Below are positions 24,823-34,378 of a DNA stretch of 64,000 nucleotides, one piece after another. The stretch comes from an uncultured Sphingomonadaceae bacterium (GTDB lineage Bacteria > Pseudomonadota > Alphaproteobacteria > Sphingomonadales > Sphingomonadaceae), in the NCBI GenBank assembly GCA_947494305.1, contig CANLUL010000001.1, forward strand, positions 682,001-746,000, given 5' to 3'. Under the pieces are notes generated by a model, which made no database searches, was not told where the DNA came from, and saw only the letters and a list, made by a program, of their open reading frames with translations. Each line of letters opens with the position of its first letter. Within the stretch, counting starts at the first letter, position 1. The translations under genes and the position numbers were made by a program.

Positions 24823-27800
24823 GCGTTCAACAGGGACACGTCTCCGCCAGCAGCAGCAATATTGCGCGTTACGGTTTTCTCCACAACGAACCGATCAATA
24901 CTATCATCGGTGGAGATGATCGGCAAAATGGCACCCTCTCGTTCGGACAATAGCTTTCCGATATCTGCCAGATCCGGATGATGGGGCGAAATCAAGAGCG
25001 CATCAAATTGTGGATCGCGCAATGCTGTTATCTGATCCATGGGTGCGTCATAAATGACAACTTCATTGCCGGTCGTCTTTGCCAGTTGTAAGGCGTGATC
25101 ACGGTTCAGATCATCGGAGCTCAATAGAGCCAAAATCCTACCACGCGGTTTGACGGCATAGTGATTGGTTTCACCGGCTGGTGAGGGTAGTTTGTGCGAA
25201 CTTGGGTTGGCTTGACCGGCTAACTCATCTCGACCCGCATCTTGGCTCAATCGATAAAGATATAAAGGGCCTCCAGCCTTTGGACCGGTCCCTGAGAGAC
25301 CATGTCCGCCAAATGGTTGAACACCGACAACAGCGCCAATCTGATTGCGATTGACATAGATGTTTCCGACATTAGCCCTGTCGATCAAGCTATCACAAAC
25401 TGTATCGATACGGCTGTGAATACCCAGAGTTAAGCCATATCCGCTGGCGTTTATCTGGTCGACCATTGCGGACTTTTCTGTGGCCTTGAATCGAACGATA
25501 TGGAGAACCGGTCCAAATATCTCTCGATCCAATTCCGAGAAATCATTGAGTTCATAGGCCACTGGGGCGACAAAATGACCTTTGTTATTCTCAGGTAGAT
25601 GCGCTTCGCCTATTTTGCGTGCGATGCCATCTAGCCGTCCTACATGTTGCTCGATCATCGCTTTGGCTGCAGGATCGATGACTGGCCCAATATCAGTGTT
25701 CATTTTGATCGGATCACCGACGTGAAGGGCCGCAATTGCGCCTTGCAGGAGATTTATAAACGCATCGGCGATATCTTCTTGAACGCACAATATCCTGAGC
25801 GCAGAACATCTTTGCCCCGCGCTTTGGAAAGCCGACGAGATAACATCATCGACGGTTTGCTCCAGCAACGCGGATGAGTCGACGATCATGGCATTGATCC
25901 CACCCGTTTCCGCAATAAGCGGGGTGAGTGGCTTGTCTAGCTCTGCGAGTTTTGAGGCGATACGTTTTGCCGTTGCTGTAGAACCAGTGAAACACACACC
26001 GGCGGTTTTTGGGTGTGATACCAGGCTCTCCCCCACAACTTGTCCATTACCCGGCACAAAATTCAATGCTGCAGGATCAACGCCAGCATCGTGAAGCAAT
26101 CGTATCGCTTCTGCTGCTATCAACGGTGTTTGTTCTGCTGGCTTGGCAACAACGGTATTGCCGGCGGCCAATGCAGCCGTGATTTGTCCCAGGAAAATAG
26201 CCAGTGGAAAATTCCAGGGTGAAATACAAACAATGACGCCAATTGCCTTGCGATTGGAAAAGTCGTCATCTTTTGCGCGGGCGGCATAGTAGCGACAGAA
26301 ATCAACCGCTTCGCGGATTTCATCAACCGCATCGCTCCAGGTTTTTCCAGCCTCTTTGACCGCTAGATAGTGAAAGGTTGAGGCGCGTTTTTCTAGTAAA
26401 TTTGCCGCCTTTTCGAGAATTGCGGCTCTAGATTTTACTGATCGGCTGGACCATATTTCAAAAGCTTGATCTGCAGTCTCAATAGCTGTGGATGCATTGT
26501 CCTTTTGTGCATTGTGACATTGCCCGATCATTTCACCTAAGTTGGCGGGATTGGTGATGTTATGACCCTCACTGTTTTCAACAGCACCGGCAACGATCGG
26601 AGCAGCCCGATATGATTTGGCTGAATGTTCTTTGAGGCCCTCCAAAAACTGGGCTCGGGTCTCAGGATTGGATAAATCCCATCCCTCCGAAGTCAAACGC
26701 TCCGGCAAATAACCTCGAGCCAATGGGATATTGGTATTCTCGATGGTAGCGAAGGTTGCAAGTGTGGAAACGGGGTCAGCAATTAACTGGTCAATTTCAA
26801 TATTCTTGTCGGCCAGTTTGTTGACGAAAGAGCTATTCGCCCCATTTTCCAAAAGACGCCGGATGAGATAAGAGAGCAAATCCTTTTGGGTTCCAACCGG
26901 TGCATAAATGCGGCTGGTAGCCAATGGATCCTTCAAAACCTGATCGTGTAACTGCTGTCCCATTCCGAACAGCCTTTGGAATTCAATTTCCCGATCATCA
27001 CCGGCTAACTGTCGAATGGCAGCGATGCTTTGGGCGTTATGTGTCGCAAATTGCGGGCTAAAGCTCTCTGGATGTTCCAGTAGCTTTCGAGCGCAAGCTA
27101 GATAGCTGAGATCAGTCATCTCCTTGCGAGTGTACACAGGGTAACTCTCCAAACCCATTTCCTGCGCGCGTTTTATTTCGGCATCCCAATAAGCGCCCTT
27201 GACCAACCGGATCATCAACGGGGCACCTAACTCCTCCGCTTTTCCCTGGAGCCAATCCAATACAGGCATTGCCCGTCTTTGGTAAGCTTGCACCACAAAC
27301 CCTAAGCCAAACCAGCCATGGAGTTCCGGCAATGCGATCAAAGCCGACAGAACATCCATAGAGATATCTAGTCTTTCCGCTTCCTCCGCATCGATGGTGA
27401 TTTGCACATTGGCCTGACGCGCCTTGATTGCCAACGGTTTGAGCAAGGCCGTAATTTCTGGCACCACCTGCTCAGCATGACCAAATTCGTATCGCGGATG
27501 CAGGGCCGACAGCTTTATCGAAATGCCATGATTGTGTCGTGGGTCATCTGAAGTTGCATTGGCAATCACCCTATCGAGTGCATCGGCATAGGCCTGGTAG
27601 TATTTTTGCGCATCTTCAGCGGTTCGGGCAGCCTCTCCGAGCATATCGAAGGAAAATAAATATCCATCGCGGCCATATACTCTGGCTCTTTTGAGAGCAC
27701 TCTCCAAAGTCCCCGCAAAGACGAATTGGGAGGAGAGGGCGCGGATGGCTTGACGGGTAGCGCTTCGCACAATGTTGTTGCCAGTGCTTGCGATGAACCG

Positions 27801-28247
27801 CGTTGGCGTGGACTTTTGCCTGTTAGACCAATTAATCCATTTACCTGTCATGTGTAAGGCGCGCGCAGTAAGGCTCATTGCGATAGATTTTCCGGAACCA
27901 GCATGCGCGAGCCAATTTTTATGAGCAATTTTGTCGGCAATAAGTTGATCTGCTGTGGTTGCATCAACGGTTCGCGATAATGCCTCGGCAAGCCGCATAA
28001 GCTGCACGCCTTCATCCGTTGCAATACCATATTCGGTCAGGAATTGATCAATTAGGGGAGGGTTTTTATTGTCCCGAATATCCTGGATTAGCCCACGACT
28101 TGCTTCAGAGATCCGGCCCCATGCAGCTTCATTGAGTGCAAGAGTTTTTTGCAACTCTTCAAATAGTTCGTTTTCACTTCGCCATGTTGCCGCAGCAATT
28201 GCAGTGCGATTGATATGCTTTGTGGATATAGTGGCGATATGGTTCAT
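24819..28247 (-). CDS. putA: Bifunctional proline dehydrogenase / delta-1-pyrroline-5-carboxylate dehydrogenase
   Basis: 1142 residues. The N-terminus (MNHIATISTK) has no ribbon-helix-helix DNA-binding domain. The flavin proline dehydrogenase barrel spans about 110-480 (SIKLSALHPRYEF, MIRLVKGAYWDAE), and the aldehyde dehydrogenase domain about 560-1010 with IAETGGINAMI and catalytic C814 in GQRCSALR. A further C-terminal domain ends with EKTVTRNIAAAGGDVSLL, the conserved closing motif of PutA that seals the channel. Length and the extra domain fit a type-B PutA. It oxidises proline to glutamate at the membrane. Regulation is probably by the divergent Lrp protein at 28360, not by PutA itself. 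Confidence 0.97.
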   Translation of the reverse strand: MNHIATISTKHINRTAIAAATWRSENELFEELQKTLALNEAAWGRISEASRGLIQDIRDNKNPPLIDQFLTEYGIATDEGVQLMRLAEALSRTVDATTADQLIADKIAHKNWLAHAGSGKSIAMSLTARALHMTGKWINWSNRQKSTPTRFIASTGNNIVRSATRQAIRALSSQFVFAGTLESALKRARVYGRDGYLFSFDMLGEAARTAEDAQKYYQAYADALDRVIANATSDDPRHNHGISIKLSALHPRYEFGHAEQVVPEITALLKPLAIKARQANVQITIDAEEAERLDISMDVLSALIALPELHGWFGLGFVVQAYQRRAMPVLDWLQGKAEELGAPLMIRLVKGAYWDAEIKRAQEMGLESYPVYTRKEMTDLSYLACARKLLEHPESFSPQFATHNAQSIAAIRQLAGDDREIEFQRLFGMGQQLHDQVLKDPLATSRIYAPVGTQKDLLSYLIRRLLENGANSSFVNKLADKNIEIDQLIADPVSTLATFATIENTNIPLARGYLPERLTSEGWDLSNPETRAQFLEGLKEHSAKSYRAAPIVAGAVENSEGHNITNPANLGEMIGQCHNAQKDNASTAIETADQAFEIWSSRSVKSRAAILEKAANLLEKRASTFHYLAVKEAGKTWSDAVDEIREAVDFCRYYAARAKDDDFSNRKAIGVIVCISPWNFPLAIFLGQITAALAAGNTVVAKPAEQTPLIAAEAIRLLHDAGVDPAALNFVPGNGQVVGESLVSHPKTAGVCFTGSTATAKRIASKLAELDKPLTPLIAETGGINAMIVDSSALLEQTVDDVISSAFQSAGQRCSALRILCVQEDIADAFINLLQGAIAALHVGDPIKMNTDIGPVIDPAAKAMIEQHVGRLDGIARKIGEAHLPENNKGHFVAPVAYELNDFSELDREIFGPVLHIVRFKATEKSAMVDQINASGYGLTLGIHSRIDTVCDSLIDRANVGNIYVNRNQIGAVVGVQPFGGHGLSGTGPKAGGPLYLYRLSQDAGRDELAGQANPSSHKLPSPAGETNHYAVKPRGRILALLSSDDLNRDHALQLAKTTGNEVVIYDAPMDQITALRDPQFDALLISPHHPDLADIGKLLSEREGAILPIISTDDSIDRFVVEKTVTRNIAAAGGDVSLLNA

Positions 28248-28262
28248 CAGTCTTATATATCA

Positions 28263-28296
28263 ACCGAGTTAAGGTAACCGAACATCATATATCGGT
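28263..28296. promoter_or_regulatory. Repeated ACCGA half-sites in the putA/lrp divergent region
   Basis: ACCGA occurs at 28263-28267 and 28277-28281, and its complement TCGGT at 28292-28296, at nearly even spacing within the 112-base divergent region. Spaced short half-sites are the usual layout for an Lrp-family activator. The assignment is tentative because the elements are only five bases long. Confidence 0.3.
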
Positions 28297-28359
28297 AAAA
28301 GATAGATCCATATTCTATTTTAGTTGCAAATTACGACTACAATGTCCTAATATCTGGAA

Positions 28360-28836
28360 ATGGACAGAGATTTGGATAAGTTTGATTGGCGCATTTTAAA
28401 CGCAGTGCAAAACAACGGTCGGCTGGCGCTGGCCGATTTGTCTGATCAAGTCGGTTTGTCCAAAACACCGTGCCAGATAAGATTAAAGCGTCTGGAAGAA
28501 GAAGGCTTCATTACCGGTTATCACGCGCGCCTAAATATGCGGAAGATCAGGAAAAACTATGTTGTTTTTATTCAGATCAAATTGGAGGCGACCAGCCGCA
28601 GGCATTTGGAACAATTTAACAAAGCCGTGAAGAAAATGGACGCAATTCAATCCTGTCACATGATGGCTGGAGGATTTGACTATCTGCTCAAGGTTAGATG
28701 CCGAAATATGGAAGAGTATCGGGAGATATTGACTGATAGCATCAACAATTTACCGGGCGTTTATCAGACGACAACCTTTCCCGTTATGGAAGAAGTGAAA
28801 CGAATGGCTGGCGTTGATATGACTGAACGCATTTGA
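28360..28836 (+). CDS. Lrp/AsnC-family regulator, probable proline-catabolism activator
   Basis: 158 residues: N-terminal winged helix-turn-helix (about 5-60: DKFDWRILNAVQNNGRLALADL, GLSKTPCQIRLKRLEEEGFI) and a C-terminal RAM ligand-binding domain (about 70-150, HMMAGGFDYLLKVRCRNMEEY). It is transcribed divergently from putA; the same arrangement with PutR is known in Rhodobacter and Agrobacterium, where the protein activates putA in response to proline. Function here is inferred from position and family. Confidence 0.92.
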   Translation: MDRDLDKFDWRILNAVQNNGRLALADLSDQVGLSKTPCQIRLKRLEEEGFITGYHARLNMRKIRKNYVVFIQIKLEATSRRHLEQFNKAVKKMDAIQSCHMMAGGFDYLLKVRCRNMEEYREILTDSINNLPGVYQTTTFPVMEEVKRMAGVDMTERI

Positions 28837-28853
28837 TCAAGACGCTGCATAAA

Positions 28854-29351
28854 TCATAGATAGCCAGCCTTTCGAAAGCTAAATCGGGTCGTTTTTCCGA
28901 AAATTATATGATCAAGAATTTGGACAGCAAATGGCCGGCAAAAACTTGCTATCATGCGGGTTGTGCGCAAATCATTCTCGCTTGGATTTGTGGAGCCCGT
29001 TGGATGGTAGTGACAAAGAATAATCATATCATATTTCTCACTGGCAATCTGTCTTATGATCTCTTTCAAATCAATCATCACGGTATCAGCACGACCGAAC
29101 GTGGAGTGGCCGATCGACCAAAGACCGGTGTGTCGGGAGCGATAGATGACACATGCTCTTTCATGTGGTGACTGGAACCAATCTTGTTGGATTTTAGCTA
29201 GGCACGCTCGCAAAGAAGTTCCTGGCCGCACGGTGAGCCATAGCCTGAATATGAGTTTGAAAAATATTCGTCGACGCAACACAGGGGCGCATTGCAACAG
29301 TTTAGGATAATATTTTTCTAAGATGCCTCGAAATCGGACTGATATGATCAA
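28854..29351 (-). CDS. Short RadC-like JAB/MPN domain protein
   Basis: About 165 residues, start uncertain (TTG at 29351 is the most upstream; no clear ribosome binding site). The second half carries the RadC JAMM metalloprotease-like motif, HYHPTGSTNPSENDL, followed by VQILDHIIFGK, matching HNHPSG..PS..D and LDH of RadC. The normal RadC is about 220-230 residues with an N-terminal helix-hairpin-helix region; that region is reduced or degenerate here. Role unknown: RadC proteins are linked to genome plasticity, but their biochemical activity is unsettled. It could be a decaying copy. Confidence 0.75.
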   Translation of the reverse strand: MIISVRFRGILEKYYPKLLQCAPVLRRRIFFKLIFRLWLTVRPGTSLRACLAKIQQDWFQSPHERACVIYRSRHTGLWSIGHSTFGRADTVMIDLKEIIRQIASEKYDMIILCHYHPTGSTNPSENDLRTTRMIASFCRPFAVQILDHIIFGKTTRFSFRKAGYL

Positions 29352-29433
29352 AAACTGATGTCGGTCAATTTGACCGGTTGAGCAAAGTGCTGCGGCGGTC
29401 TAGCGTAATCATCAAGCAACAAAAGAGGCACTC

Positions 29434-30366
29434 TTGATTCCCGGCGAGCACTACGAACAACAATATCTCGACCTTATGCGCCACATATGGGCACATGGAG
29501 ACGAACGTGTCGATCGAACCGGTGTCGGGACGCGAGCAGTCTTTGGTTCGACGATGCGGTTTGACTTGGCAGAGGATGCAATGCCGCTACTCACGACCAA
29601 GCGTGTTTTCTGGAAAACAGCGGCGCGGGAAATGCTCTGGTTCCTGACCGGAGACACCAATATCCGCCAACTAGTTAAGCAAAAGGTGCATATCTGGACC
29701 GATTGGCCGCTGGATAAATATCGCAAAGAAACAGGCGAAGATATTGATCGGGATAGCTTTGAACAACGAGTTATCGAAGACGATTCGTTCGCCGAAAAAT
29801 GGGGTGATCTAGGGCCAGTCTACGGCAAGCAATGGGTCGACTGGTCAACCTATGAGCCAGTTGATGACGGCCTGTATCGAAAGGCCGAAAAGGGCATCAA
29901 TCAGATTGCGTTACTGGTCGATGGCATAAAGAACAATCCCGGTTCACGGCGTCATATTTTTACCGGATGGAATGTCGCCGAATTGGACCAAATGGCTTTG
30001 CCGCCCTGTCACAAAACCTATCAATTCTATGTCGCGAACGGGAAATTGTCGGGATTGTTGCAACAGCGCAGCTGTGATTTGGCGCTGGGTGTTCCGTTCA
30101 ACATTTTCTCGGCAGCACTGTTGATCCGCATGGTTGCACAGCAATGTGACCTAGAGCCGGGCGAGCTGGTCTGGAATGGTGGGGATGTACATCTTTATCT
30201 GAATCATGCCGACTTGGTGGAGCAACAGATTGCACGCGAACCAGCAGGTGCGCCAACGATGGTAATTAATCGTAAGCCCGATTCAATTTTTGACTATGCG
30301 ATTGAAGATTTTGAGGTGCGCGATTACACGCCGCAGTCCCATATTTCCGCACCGGTTGCCGTTTAG
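29434..30366 (+). CDS. thyA: Thymidylate synthase
   Basis: 310 residues, starting at TTG 29434 with AAGAGG at 29423-29428; no ATG lies near the conserved N-terminus EQQYLDLMRHIW. Family landmarks: RTGVGTRAVFG, LTTKRVFWK, LGPVYGKQW, catalytic Cys in LPPCHKTYQFYV, QRSCDLALGVPFNI and GDVHLYLNH. The roughly 45-residue insert between HIWTDWP and FAEKWGDLGP makes it the long Lactobacillus-type rather than the 264-residue E. coli type. It methylates dUMP to dTMP using methylenetetrahydrofolate. No dihydrofolate reductase gene follows. Confidence 0.97.
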   Translation: MIPGEHYEQQYLDLMRHIWAHGDERVDRTGVGTRAVFGSTMRFDLAEDAMPLLTTKRVFWKTAAREMLWFLTGDTNIRQLVKQKVHIWTDWPLDKYRKETGEDIDRDSFEQRVIEDDSFAEKWGDLGPVYGKQWVDWSTYEPVDDGLYRKAEKGINQIALLVDGIKNNPGSRRHIFTGWNVAELDQMALPPCHKTYQFYVANGKLSGLLQQRSCDLALGVPFNIFSAALLIRMVAQQCDLEPGELVWNGGDVHLYLNHADLVEQQIAREPAGAPTMVINRKPDSIFDYAIEDFEVRDYTPQSHISAPVAV

Positions 30367-30512
30367 GCGTGATAAGCCGGTCAGGAAGTAAGCGCGCGCG
30401 GTGACTGTTAGGCAATAAGCTTAGTCCAATCATCCGCCACATTTTGTTATAAGCCTTTTCTGTTCGATATTGTCCTTCCCGCGAACTGGAAAGATATTGT
30501 AAAGTCGGCCCT

Positions 30513-31520
30513 ATGAGTCAGATTACGTCGCTATATGTTTACAAAGTCGTCGAGCAGGCAAGCGATGGAGTTGAGACGCGGGATTTGGTCGAAGGATTGG
30601 GGCTGGTGCCCGATGGCCCGATCGATACTGCTCAGATGGTATCTTCGACCGACTATTATAAGTTCTTCGCCGCATTAGCTGAACGGGACCCAAGCGGCCT
30701 TCAATTGCCCCTGCGCATCGGCAGCGCCATGCGCATTGACGAGTTTGGCGCTTTTGGATTGGCTTGGAAATCCGCACCGAACCTTCACGGTTCTTACGCT
30801 AGATCAGAACGCTATGGCCGGGTATTGGGCAACGCTGAATCCTACTCGGTTGAACAGAGTGAACAGGGCGTGTTTTACAGTCTTCGGAAAGCTGGCGATG
30901 GCAATCTTGGTATGCTGCTTTCTAATGAGGCAAGTCTTTCAGCTGTTGTCGCTATCAGTCAGGAAGTCAGCACAGCTCCGTTCATCCCGCAAGCGGTCTT
31001 CTTTAAACACAGCCCAAGAGGCGATCCTTCGGTCTACACCGCCCATTTTGGATGTCCGGTACATTTTGAATCGGGCCGCGACGCCCTGCTGGTTAGCGAA
31101 GAGAGCCTTGCTGCTCCCAACAAGCTGGGTGACGAAACGATCGCGAAGTTTTTTGACCACCATCTGGAGCAAGAACTAGCAAGGCTTGCAGACGTGAACA
31201 GCCTGGAAAAACGCGTTCGGCTCGCGGTGGCGCAATTGCTCAGTGAAGGTGTGCCGACACTTTCACTCATCGCCTCAAAGCTGGGTATGAGCGCTCGAAC
31301 TCTGCAAAGGCGGCTTTCAGATCAAGGGCAGTCCTTTCAGAAGCTAGTTGATCTGGCTAGGCAGGAACTTGCTCAGCAGCTCCTTCGAGATACCAACTAC
31401 AGTCTTGCGGAAGTCGCATTTTTGACTGGCTTCGCTGAGCAGAGCGGATTCACGCGAGCCTTCAAGCGCTGGGCCGGGCAAACACCACGCTCCTATCGTT
31501 TAGGCGTGGCTGCCAACTGA
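30513..31520 (+). CDS. AraC-family transcriptional regulator (Arabinose_bd N-terminus)
   Basis: 335 residues. Residues about 15-200 form the OruR/ArgR-like Arabinose_bd effector domain, and residues about 235-330 the double helix-turn-helix with SKLGMSARTLQRRLSDQG and SLAEVAFLTGFAEQSGFTRAFKRWAGQTPRSY. It is followed at 102 bases by an NmrA-like reductase gene on the same strand, then a DUF1772 gene and a beta-lactamase-like gene, and is the likely regulator of that cassette. Effector unknown. Confidence 0.93.
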   Translation: MSQITSLYVYKVVEQASDGVETRDLVEGLGLVPDGPIDTAQMVSSTDYYKFFAALAERDPSGLQLPLRIGSAMRIDEFGAFGLAWKSAPNLHGSYARSERYGRVLGNAESYSVEQSEQGVFYSLRKAGDGNLGMLLSNEASLSAVVAISQEVSTAPFIPQAVFFKHSPRGDPSVYTAHFGCPVHFESGRDALLVSEESLAAPNKLGDETIAKFFDHHLEQELARLADVNSLEKRVRLAVAQLLSEGVPTLSLIASKLGMSARTLQRRLSDQGQSFQKLVDLARQELAQQLLRDTNYSLAEVAFLTGFAEQSGFTRAFKRWAGQTPRSYRLGVAAN

Positions 31521-31622
31521 CATTTTGGCGCGAAGTGCCAAAAGACTGGCATCATTAGGCAAGAATTCCAATCGGTCGCCCCTTATTCATCGACTTGCAC
31601 AAACCAAACGGGGAGCAAGTCA

Positions 31623-32468
31623 ATGCAAGACCAAAACCTTAACAGTAACATCACCCTTGTTCTGGGAGGTACAGGAAAAACAGGCCGGCGCGTTGCTGAA
31701 CGCCTGAAAGTGAAAGGACATGCTGTCCGGATCGGATCCCGATCGTCCCGCCCTCCATTCGATTGGGACAATGAAAGGAGCTGGGAGGCCAGCCTCAAAG
31801 ATGTCACCGCCGTGTATATCACCTATGTGCCTGATTTGGCCATGCCCGGTGCGACCGATGCAATCCAGGCTCTCGTCAACCAGGCTAAACACGCGGGCGT
31901 AGAACGGCTCGTGCTTTTGTCAGGGCGCGGGGAGCCGGAAGCACAAGCCTGTGAGCGCATAGTCGAGGAATCAGGCCTCGAATGGACAGTCATCAGGGCT
32001 GCCTGGTTTAATCAGAACTTCTCCGAGGGCGCCTTTATCGAGATGGTGCTGGACGGCAAGATTACCTTGCCTGGAGGCGACACGCCTGAACCGTATGTCG
32101 ACGCAGATGATATCGCCGATGTCGTTGTTGCGGCGCTGACTGAAGTGGGTCATGGCGGGCAAATCTATGAGGTCACTGGGCCAAGGCTGATGACAATGAC
32201 GGATGTGGCCGCTGATTTGTCGAGGGCGACAGGACGCCAGATCGACTATATCGATATTCCGCATGAGGCTTTTATTGCAGAGATTACCAATTCCGGTGCA
32301 CCGAAAGATGTCGTCTGGATATTGGATTATCTCTTCTCAACCATCCTCGACGGAAGAAATGCGCATCTGACGGACGGCGTCGCGCGCGCGCTTGGTCGAC
32401 CACCCAAGGATTTTGCCAAATATGCAAGAGAGACTGCCGCATCCGGGATCTGGAGAACGGCAGCTTGA
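31623..32468 (+). CDS. NmrA-like NAD(P)-binding oxidoreductase (atypical SDR)
   Basis: 281 residues. An N-terminal Rossmann motif, VLGGTGKTGRRVAERL, identifies the NmrA/SDR a5 atypical group, with VERLVLLSGRGE and WTVIRAAWFNQNFSEG typical of the family; YVDADDIADVVVAAL is the conserved mid region. The classical YxxxK is absent, as expected. Family members are quinone reductases or redox-sensing regulators. It lies in an AraC-NmrA-DUF1772-serine hydrolase block. The sequence is GC-richer by eye than neighbours, a hint of separate acquisition. Confidence 0.88.
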   Translation: MQDQNLNSNITLVLGGTGKTGRRVAERLKVKGHAVRIGSRSSRPPFDWDNERSWEASLKDVTAVYITYVPDLAMPGATDAIQALVNQAKHAGVERLVLLSGRGEPEAQACERIVEESGLEWTVIRAAWFNQNFSEGAFIEMVLDGKITLPGGDTPEPYVDADDIADVVVAALTEVGHGGQIYEVTGPRLMTMTDVAADLSRATGRQIDYIDIPHEAFIAEITNSGAPKDVVWILDYLFSTILDGRNAHLTDGVARALGRPPKDFAKYARETAASGIWRTAA

Positions 32469-32519
32469 GCCGGATGGTTGCAAGTTTCCGATGTAATTCG
32501 ACCTAAAGGTATCAATCCC

Positions 32520-33023
32520 ATGACCTACGAATGGCCCCTATATTTTTGTCTATTCCTGGCGCTTTGGAGCGCAGTGGTCGGCGGTGTGTTTTCTGCTTTT
32601 TCGGAATTCATCATGTCGGGGTTGCTCCGCGCGGATCCGGCTGGCGGAATGGACGCGATGCAACAGATCAACCGCACCGTCATCAAAACTCAGTTTGTAG
32701 CTGGGATAATTTCCATTCCGGTCTTCTCTATCGCGTTCGGTGTCTATTCAATATTCGTGTTTTCGGGCGCCGCCTTGGTGGTAATGATTTTGGCCCCGAT
32801 CGTGTTTGTCCCGTCGGTCTTGCTGATGACATTGCTTGGCAATGTGCCGATGAACAACAAACTCGATAGTCTGGATCACAGGGCTGTGGAGTCGCTCGCC
32901 TATTGGCAAGAATATGGACGGGTTTGGACGAGACTTAATCATTTTCGTTCGCTCGGCAGCATATTGACCTCCGGTCTCTACATCATTGCAGCGGTAACCC
33001 TGATCACCAGTGGCCAAGTCTGA
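32520..33023 (+). CDS. DUF1772 (anthrone oxygenase family) membrane protein
   Basis: 167 residues from ATG 32520, with AAAGG upstream. Four hydrophobic segments are seen (about 5-30, 62-80, 85-105 and 143-165). The pattern GGVFSAFSEFIMSGLL, AMQQINRTVIKTQF, GNVPMNNKLD and W..Y...WTRLNHFRS matches DUF1772, which includes fungal anthrone oxygenases. Bacterial members are functionally uncharacterised. It is located 51 bases after the NmrA-like gene, in a likely operon. Confidence 0.85.
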   Translation: MTYEWPLYFCLFLALWSAVVGGVFSAFSEFIMSGLLRADPAGGMDAMQQINRTVIKTQFVAGIISIPVFSIAFGVYSIFVFSGAALVVMILAPIVFVPSVLLMTLLGNVPMNNKLDSLDHRAVESLAYWQEYGRVWTRLNHFRSLGSILTSGLYIIAAVTLITSGQV

Positions 33024-33067
33024 AAACTTATCCCCAAATATATTTGAAAACGAAAGGAACAACACCA

Positions 33068-34378
33068 ATGACTAGAATTCTCATCACTATTTTAGCCACA
33101 GTTCTGGCCATGGTCTTGTGGACAGGAACTGTCTTTATCGGGACCACCGAAGGATGGTGGAAGACACCGATCACGGTTTCGGCCGCCTCCAAAGATTTTG
33201 TTGGGGCTGTTCGCGATAAAGTCGCTGCCGAACATCGCGGCAATCTAGGGTTTGCTCTGATCGAAAAAGGAAAGGTGGTCGATCAATTCTCAGTCTCATC
33301 CGGCGAACCTGTCGATGAAAACTCGATTTACCAGGTCGCTTCACTGGGTAAGTGGCTGACGGCCTGGGGCGTGATGGTGCTGGTCGAGGATGGTCTGATT
33401 GACCTCGACACACCCGTTTCGAAATATCTGACACGCTGGAAATTGCCCGACAGCAATTTTGATCATTCGGGTGTCACGATTGGCCGACTGCTCAGTCATA
33501 CCGCGGGTCTTGATGACAGGCTCGGCTATGACGGGTTCGACACGCGCGAGGACGTGCAGACCCTTGAAGAGTCGCTCACCCGCGCCGAAGACGCCTCACT
33601 AGGCAAGAGCGGCATCGTGAAAGTCGGCGGTGAACCGGGGGCGGAGTGGAAATATTCCGGTGGCGGATATACTATACTGCAACTCGTCATCGAAGAAGTC
33701 TCAGGCCTGTCGTTCGCAGATCATATGAAACAGCGTATATTCGAACCACTGGGCATGACGCGAACAACATTCGACCATGACGAGGCAATCGCATGGGGAC
33801 TGGCGGAAAATTTCACCACCACCGGTAAGATCGAGCTTTTTCGCTGGTATACCGCCGTCGGCGCGACTTCGTTGTTCACATCACCATCCGATATGGCAAG
33901 ATTTGTCGCAGTTCAATCACCAGGTGGTTCACAATCGGTGCTGTCACAAGAGACGCTGACCACAATGGCATCATCTCACGCCACATCGATGGGAGCCGAT
34001 GTCTGGGGATTGGGCGTGATGCTGTACGCGCCTAATAATCAGGACGGCTTCATCGTCGGTCATGACGGAAATAATGAACCAGCGATCAATACTGCTGTCC
34101 GTTTTGATCCGGCTACTGGCAATGGCATTGTGATGCTGGAAACGGGCAGTTCACTGCTTGCAACCGAGATTGCCAGCGAATGGGTGTTTTGGAAGACGGG
34201 CAATATCGACAACCTCGCATTTGCGATGGTGCTGGAGAGCATGTTCCTTTGGATACTGGCCGGTTGCGTGATCATTCTGCTTGTCGCAATGATCATTGGT
34301 TGGCGGCAACGGAGAAACAGGCATTTCCGAACCGGATTGTCGAACAAAGTCAGAGGGGATTCTCCCTTGCAGGGCTAA
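33068..34378 (+). CDS. Beta-lactamase-fold serine hydrolase with membrane helices
   Basis: 436 residues from ATG 33068, after AAAGGA. A signal/anchor helix (about 1-25), a class C beta-lactamase-like domain with S-L-G-K (SxxK) in VASLGKWL, Y-S-G in KYSGGGYTI for the YxN position, and HDG in IVGHDGNNEP, then a C-terminal membrane segment (about 395-420, LWILAGCVIILLVAMIIGW). It belongs to the EstB/Pbp4*-type family of periplasmic esterases or peptidases. It closes the AraC cassette, 44 bases after the DUF1772 gene. Confidence 0.9.
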   Translation: MTRILITILATVLAMVLWTGTVFIGTTEGWWKTPITVSAASKDFVGAVRDKVAAEHRGNLGFALIEKGKVVDQFSVSSGEPVDENSIYQVASLGKWLTAWGVMVLVEDGLIDLDTPVSKYLTRWKLPDSNFDHSGVTIGRLLSHTAGLDDRLGYDGFDTREDVQTLEESLTRAEDASLGKSGIVKVGGEPGAEWKYSGGGYTILQLVIEEVSGLSFADHMKQRIFEPLGMTRTTFDHDEAIAWGLAENFTTTGKIELFRWYTAVGATSLFTSPSDMARFVAVQSPGGSQSVLSQETLTTMASSHATSMGADVWGLGVMLYAPNNQDGFIVGHDGNNEPAINTAVRFDPATGNGIVMLETGSSLLATEIASEWVFWKTGNIDNLAFAMVLESMFLWILAGCVIILLVAMIIGWRQRRNRHFRTGLSNKVRGDSPLQG

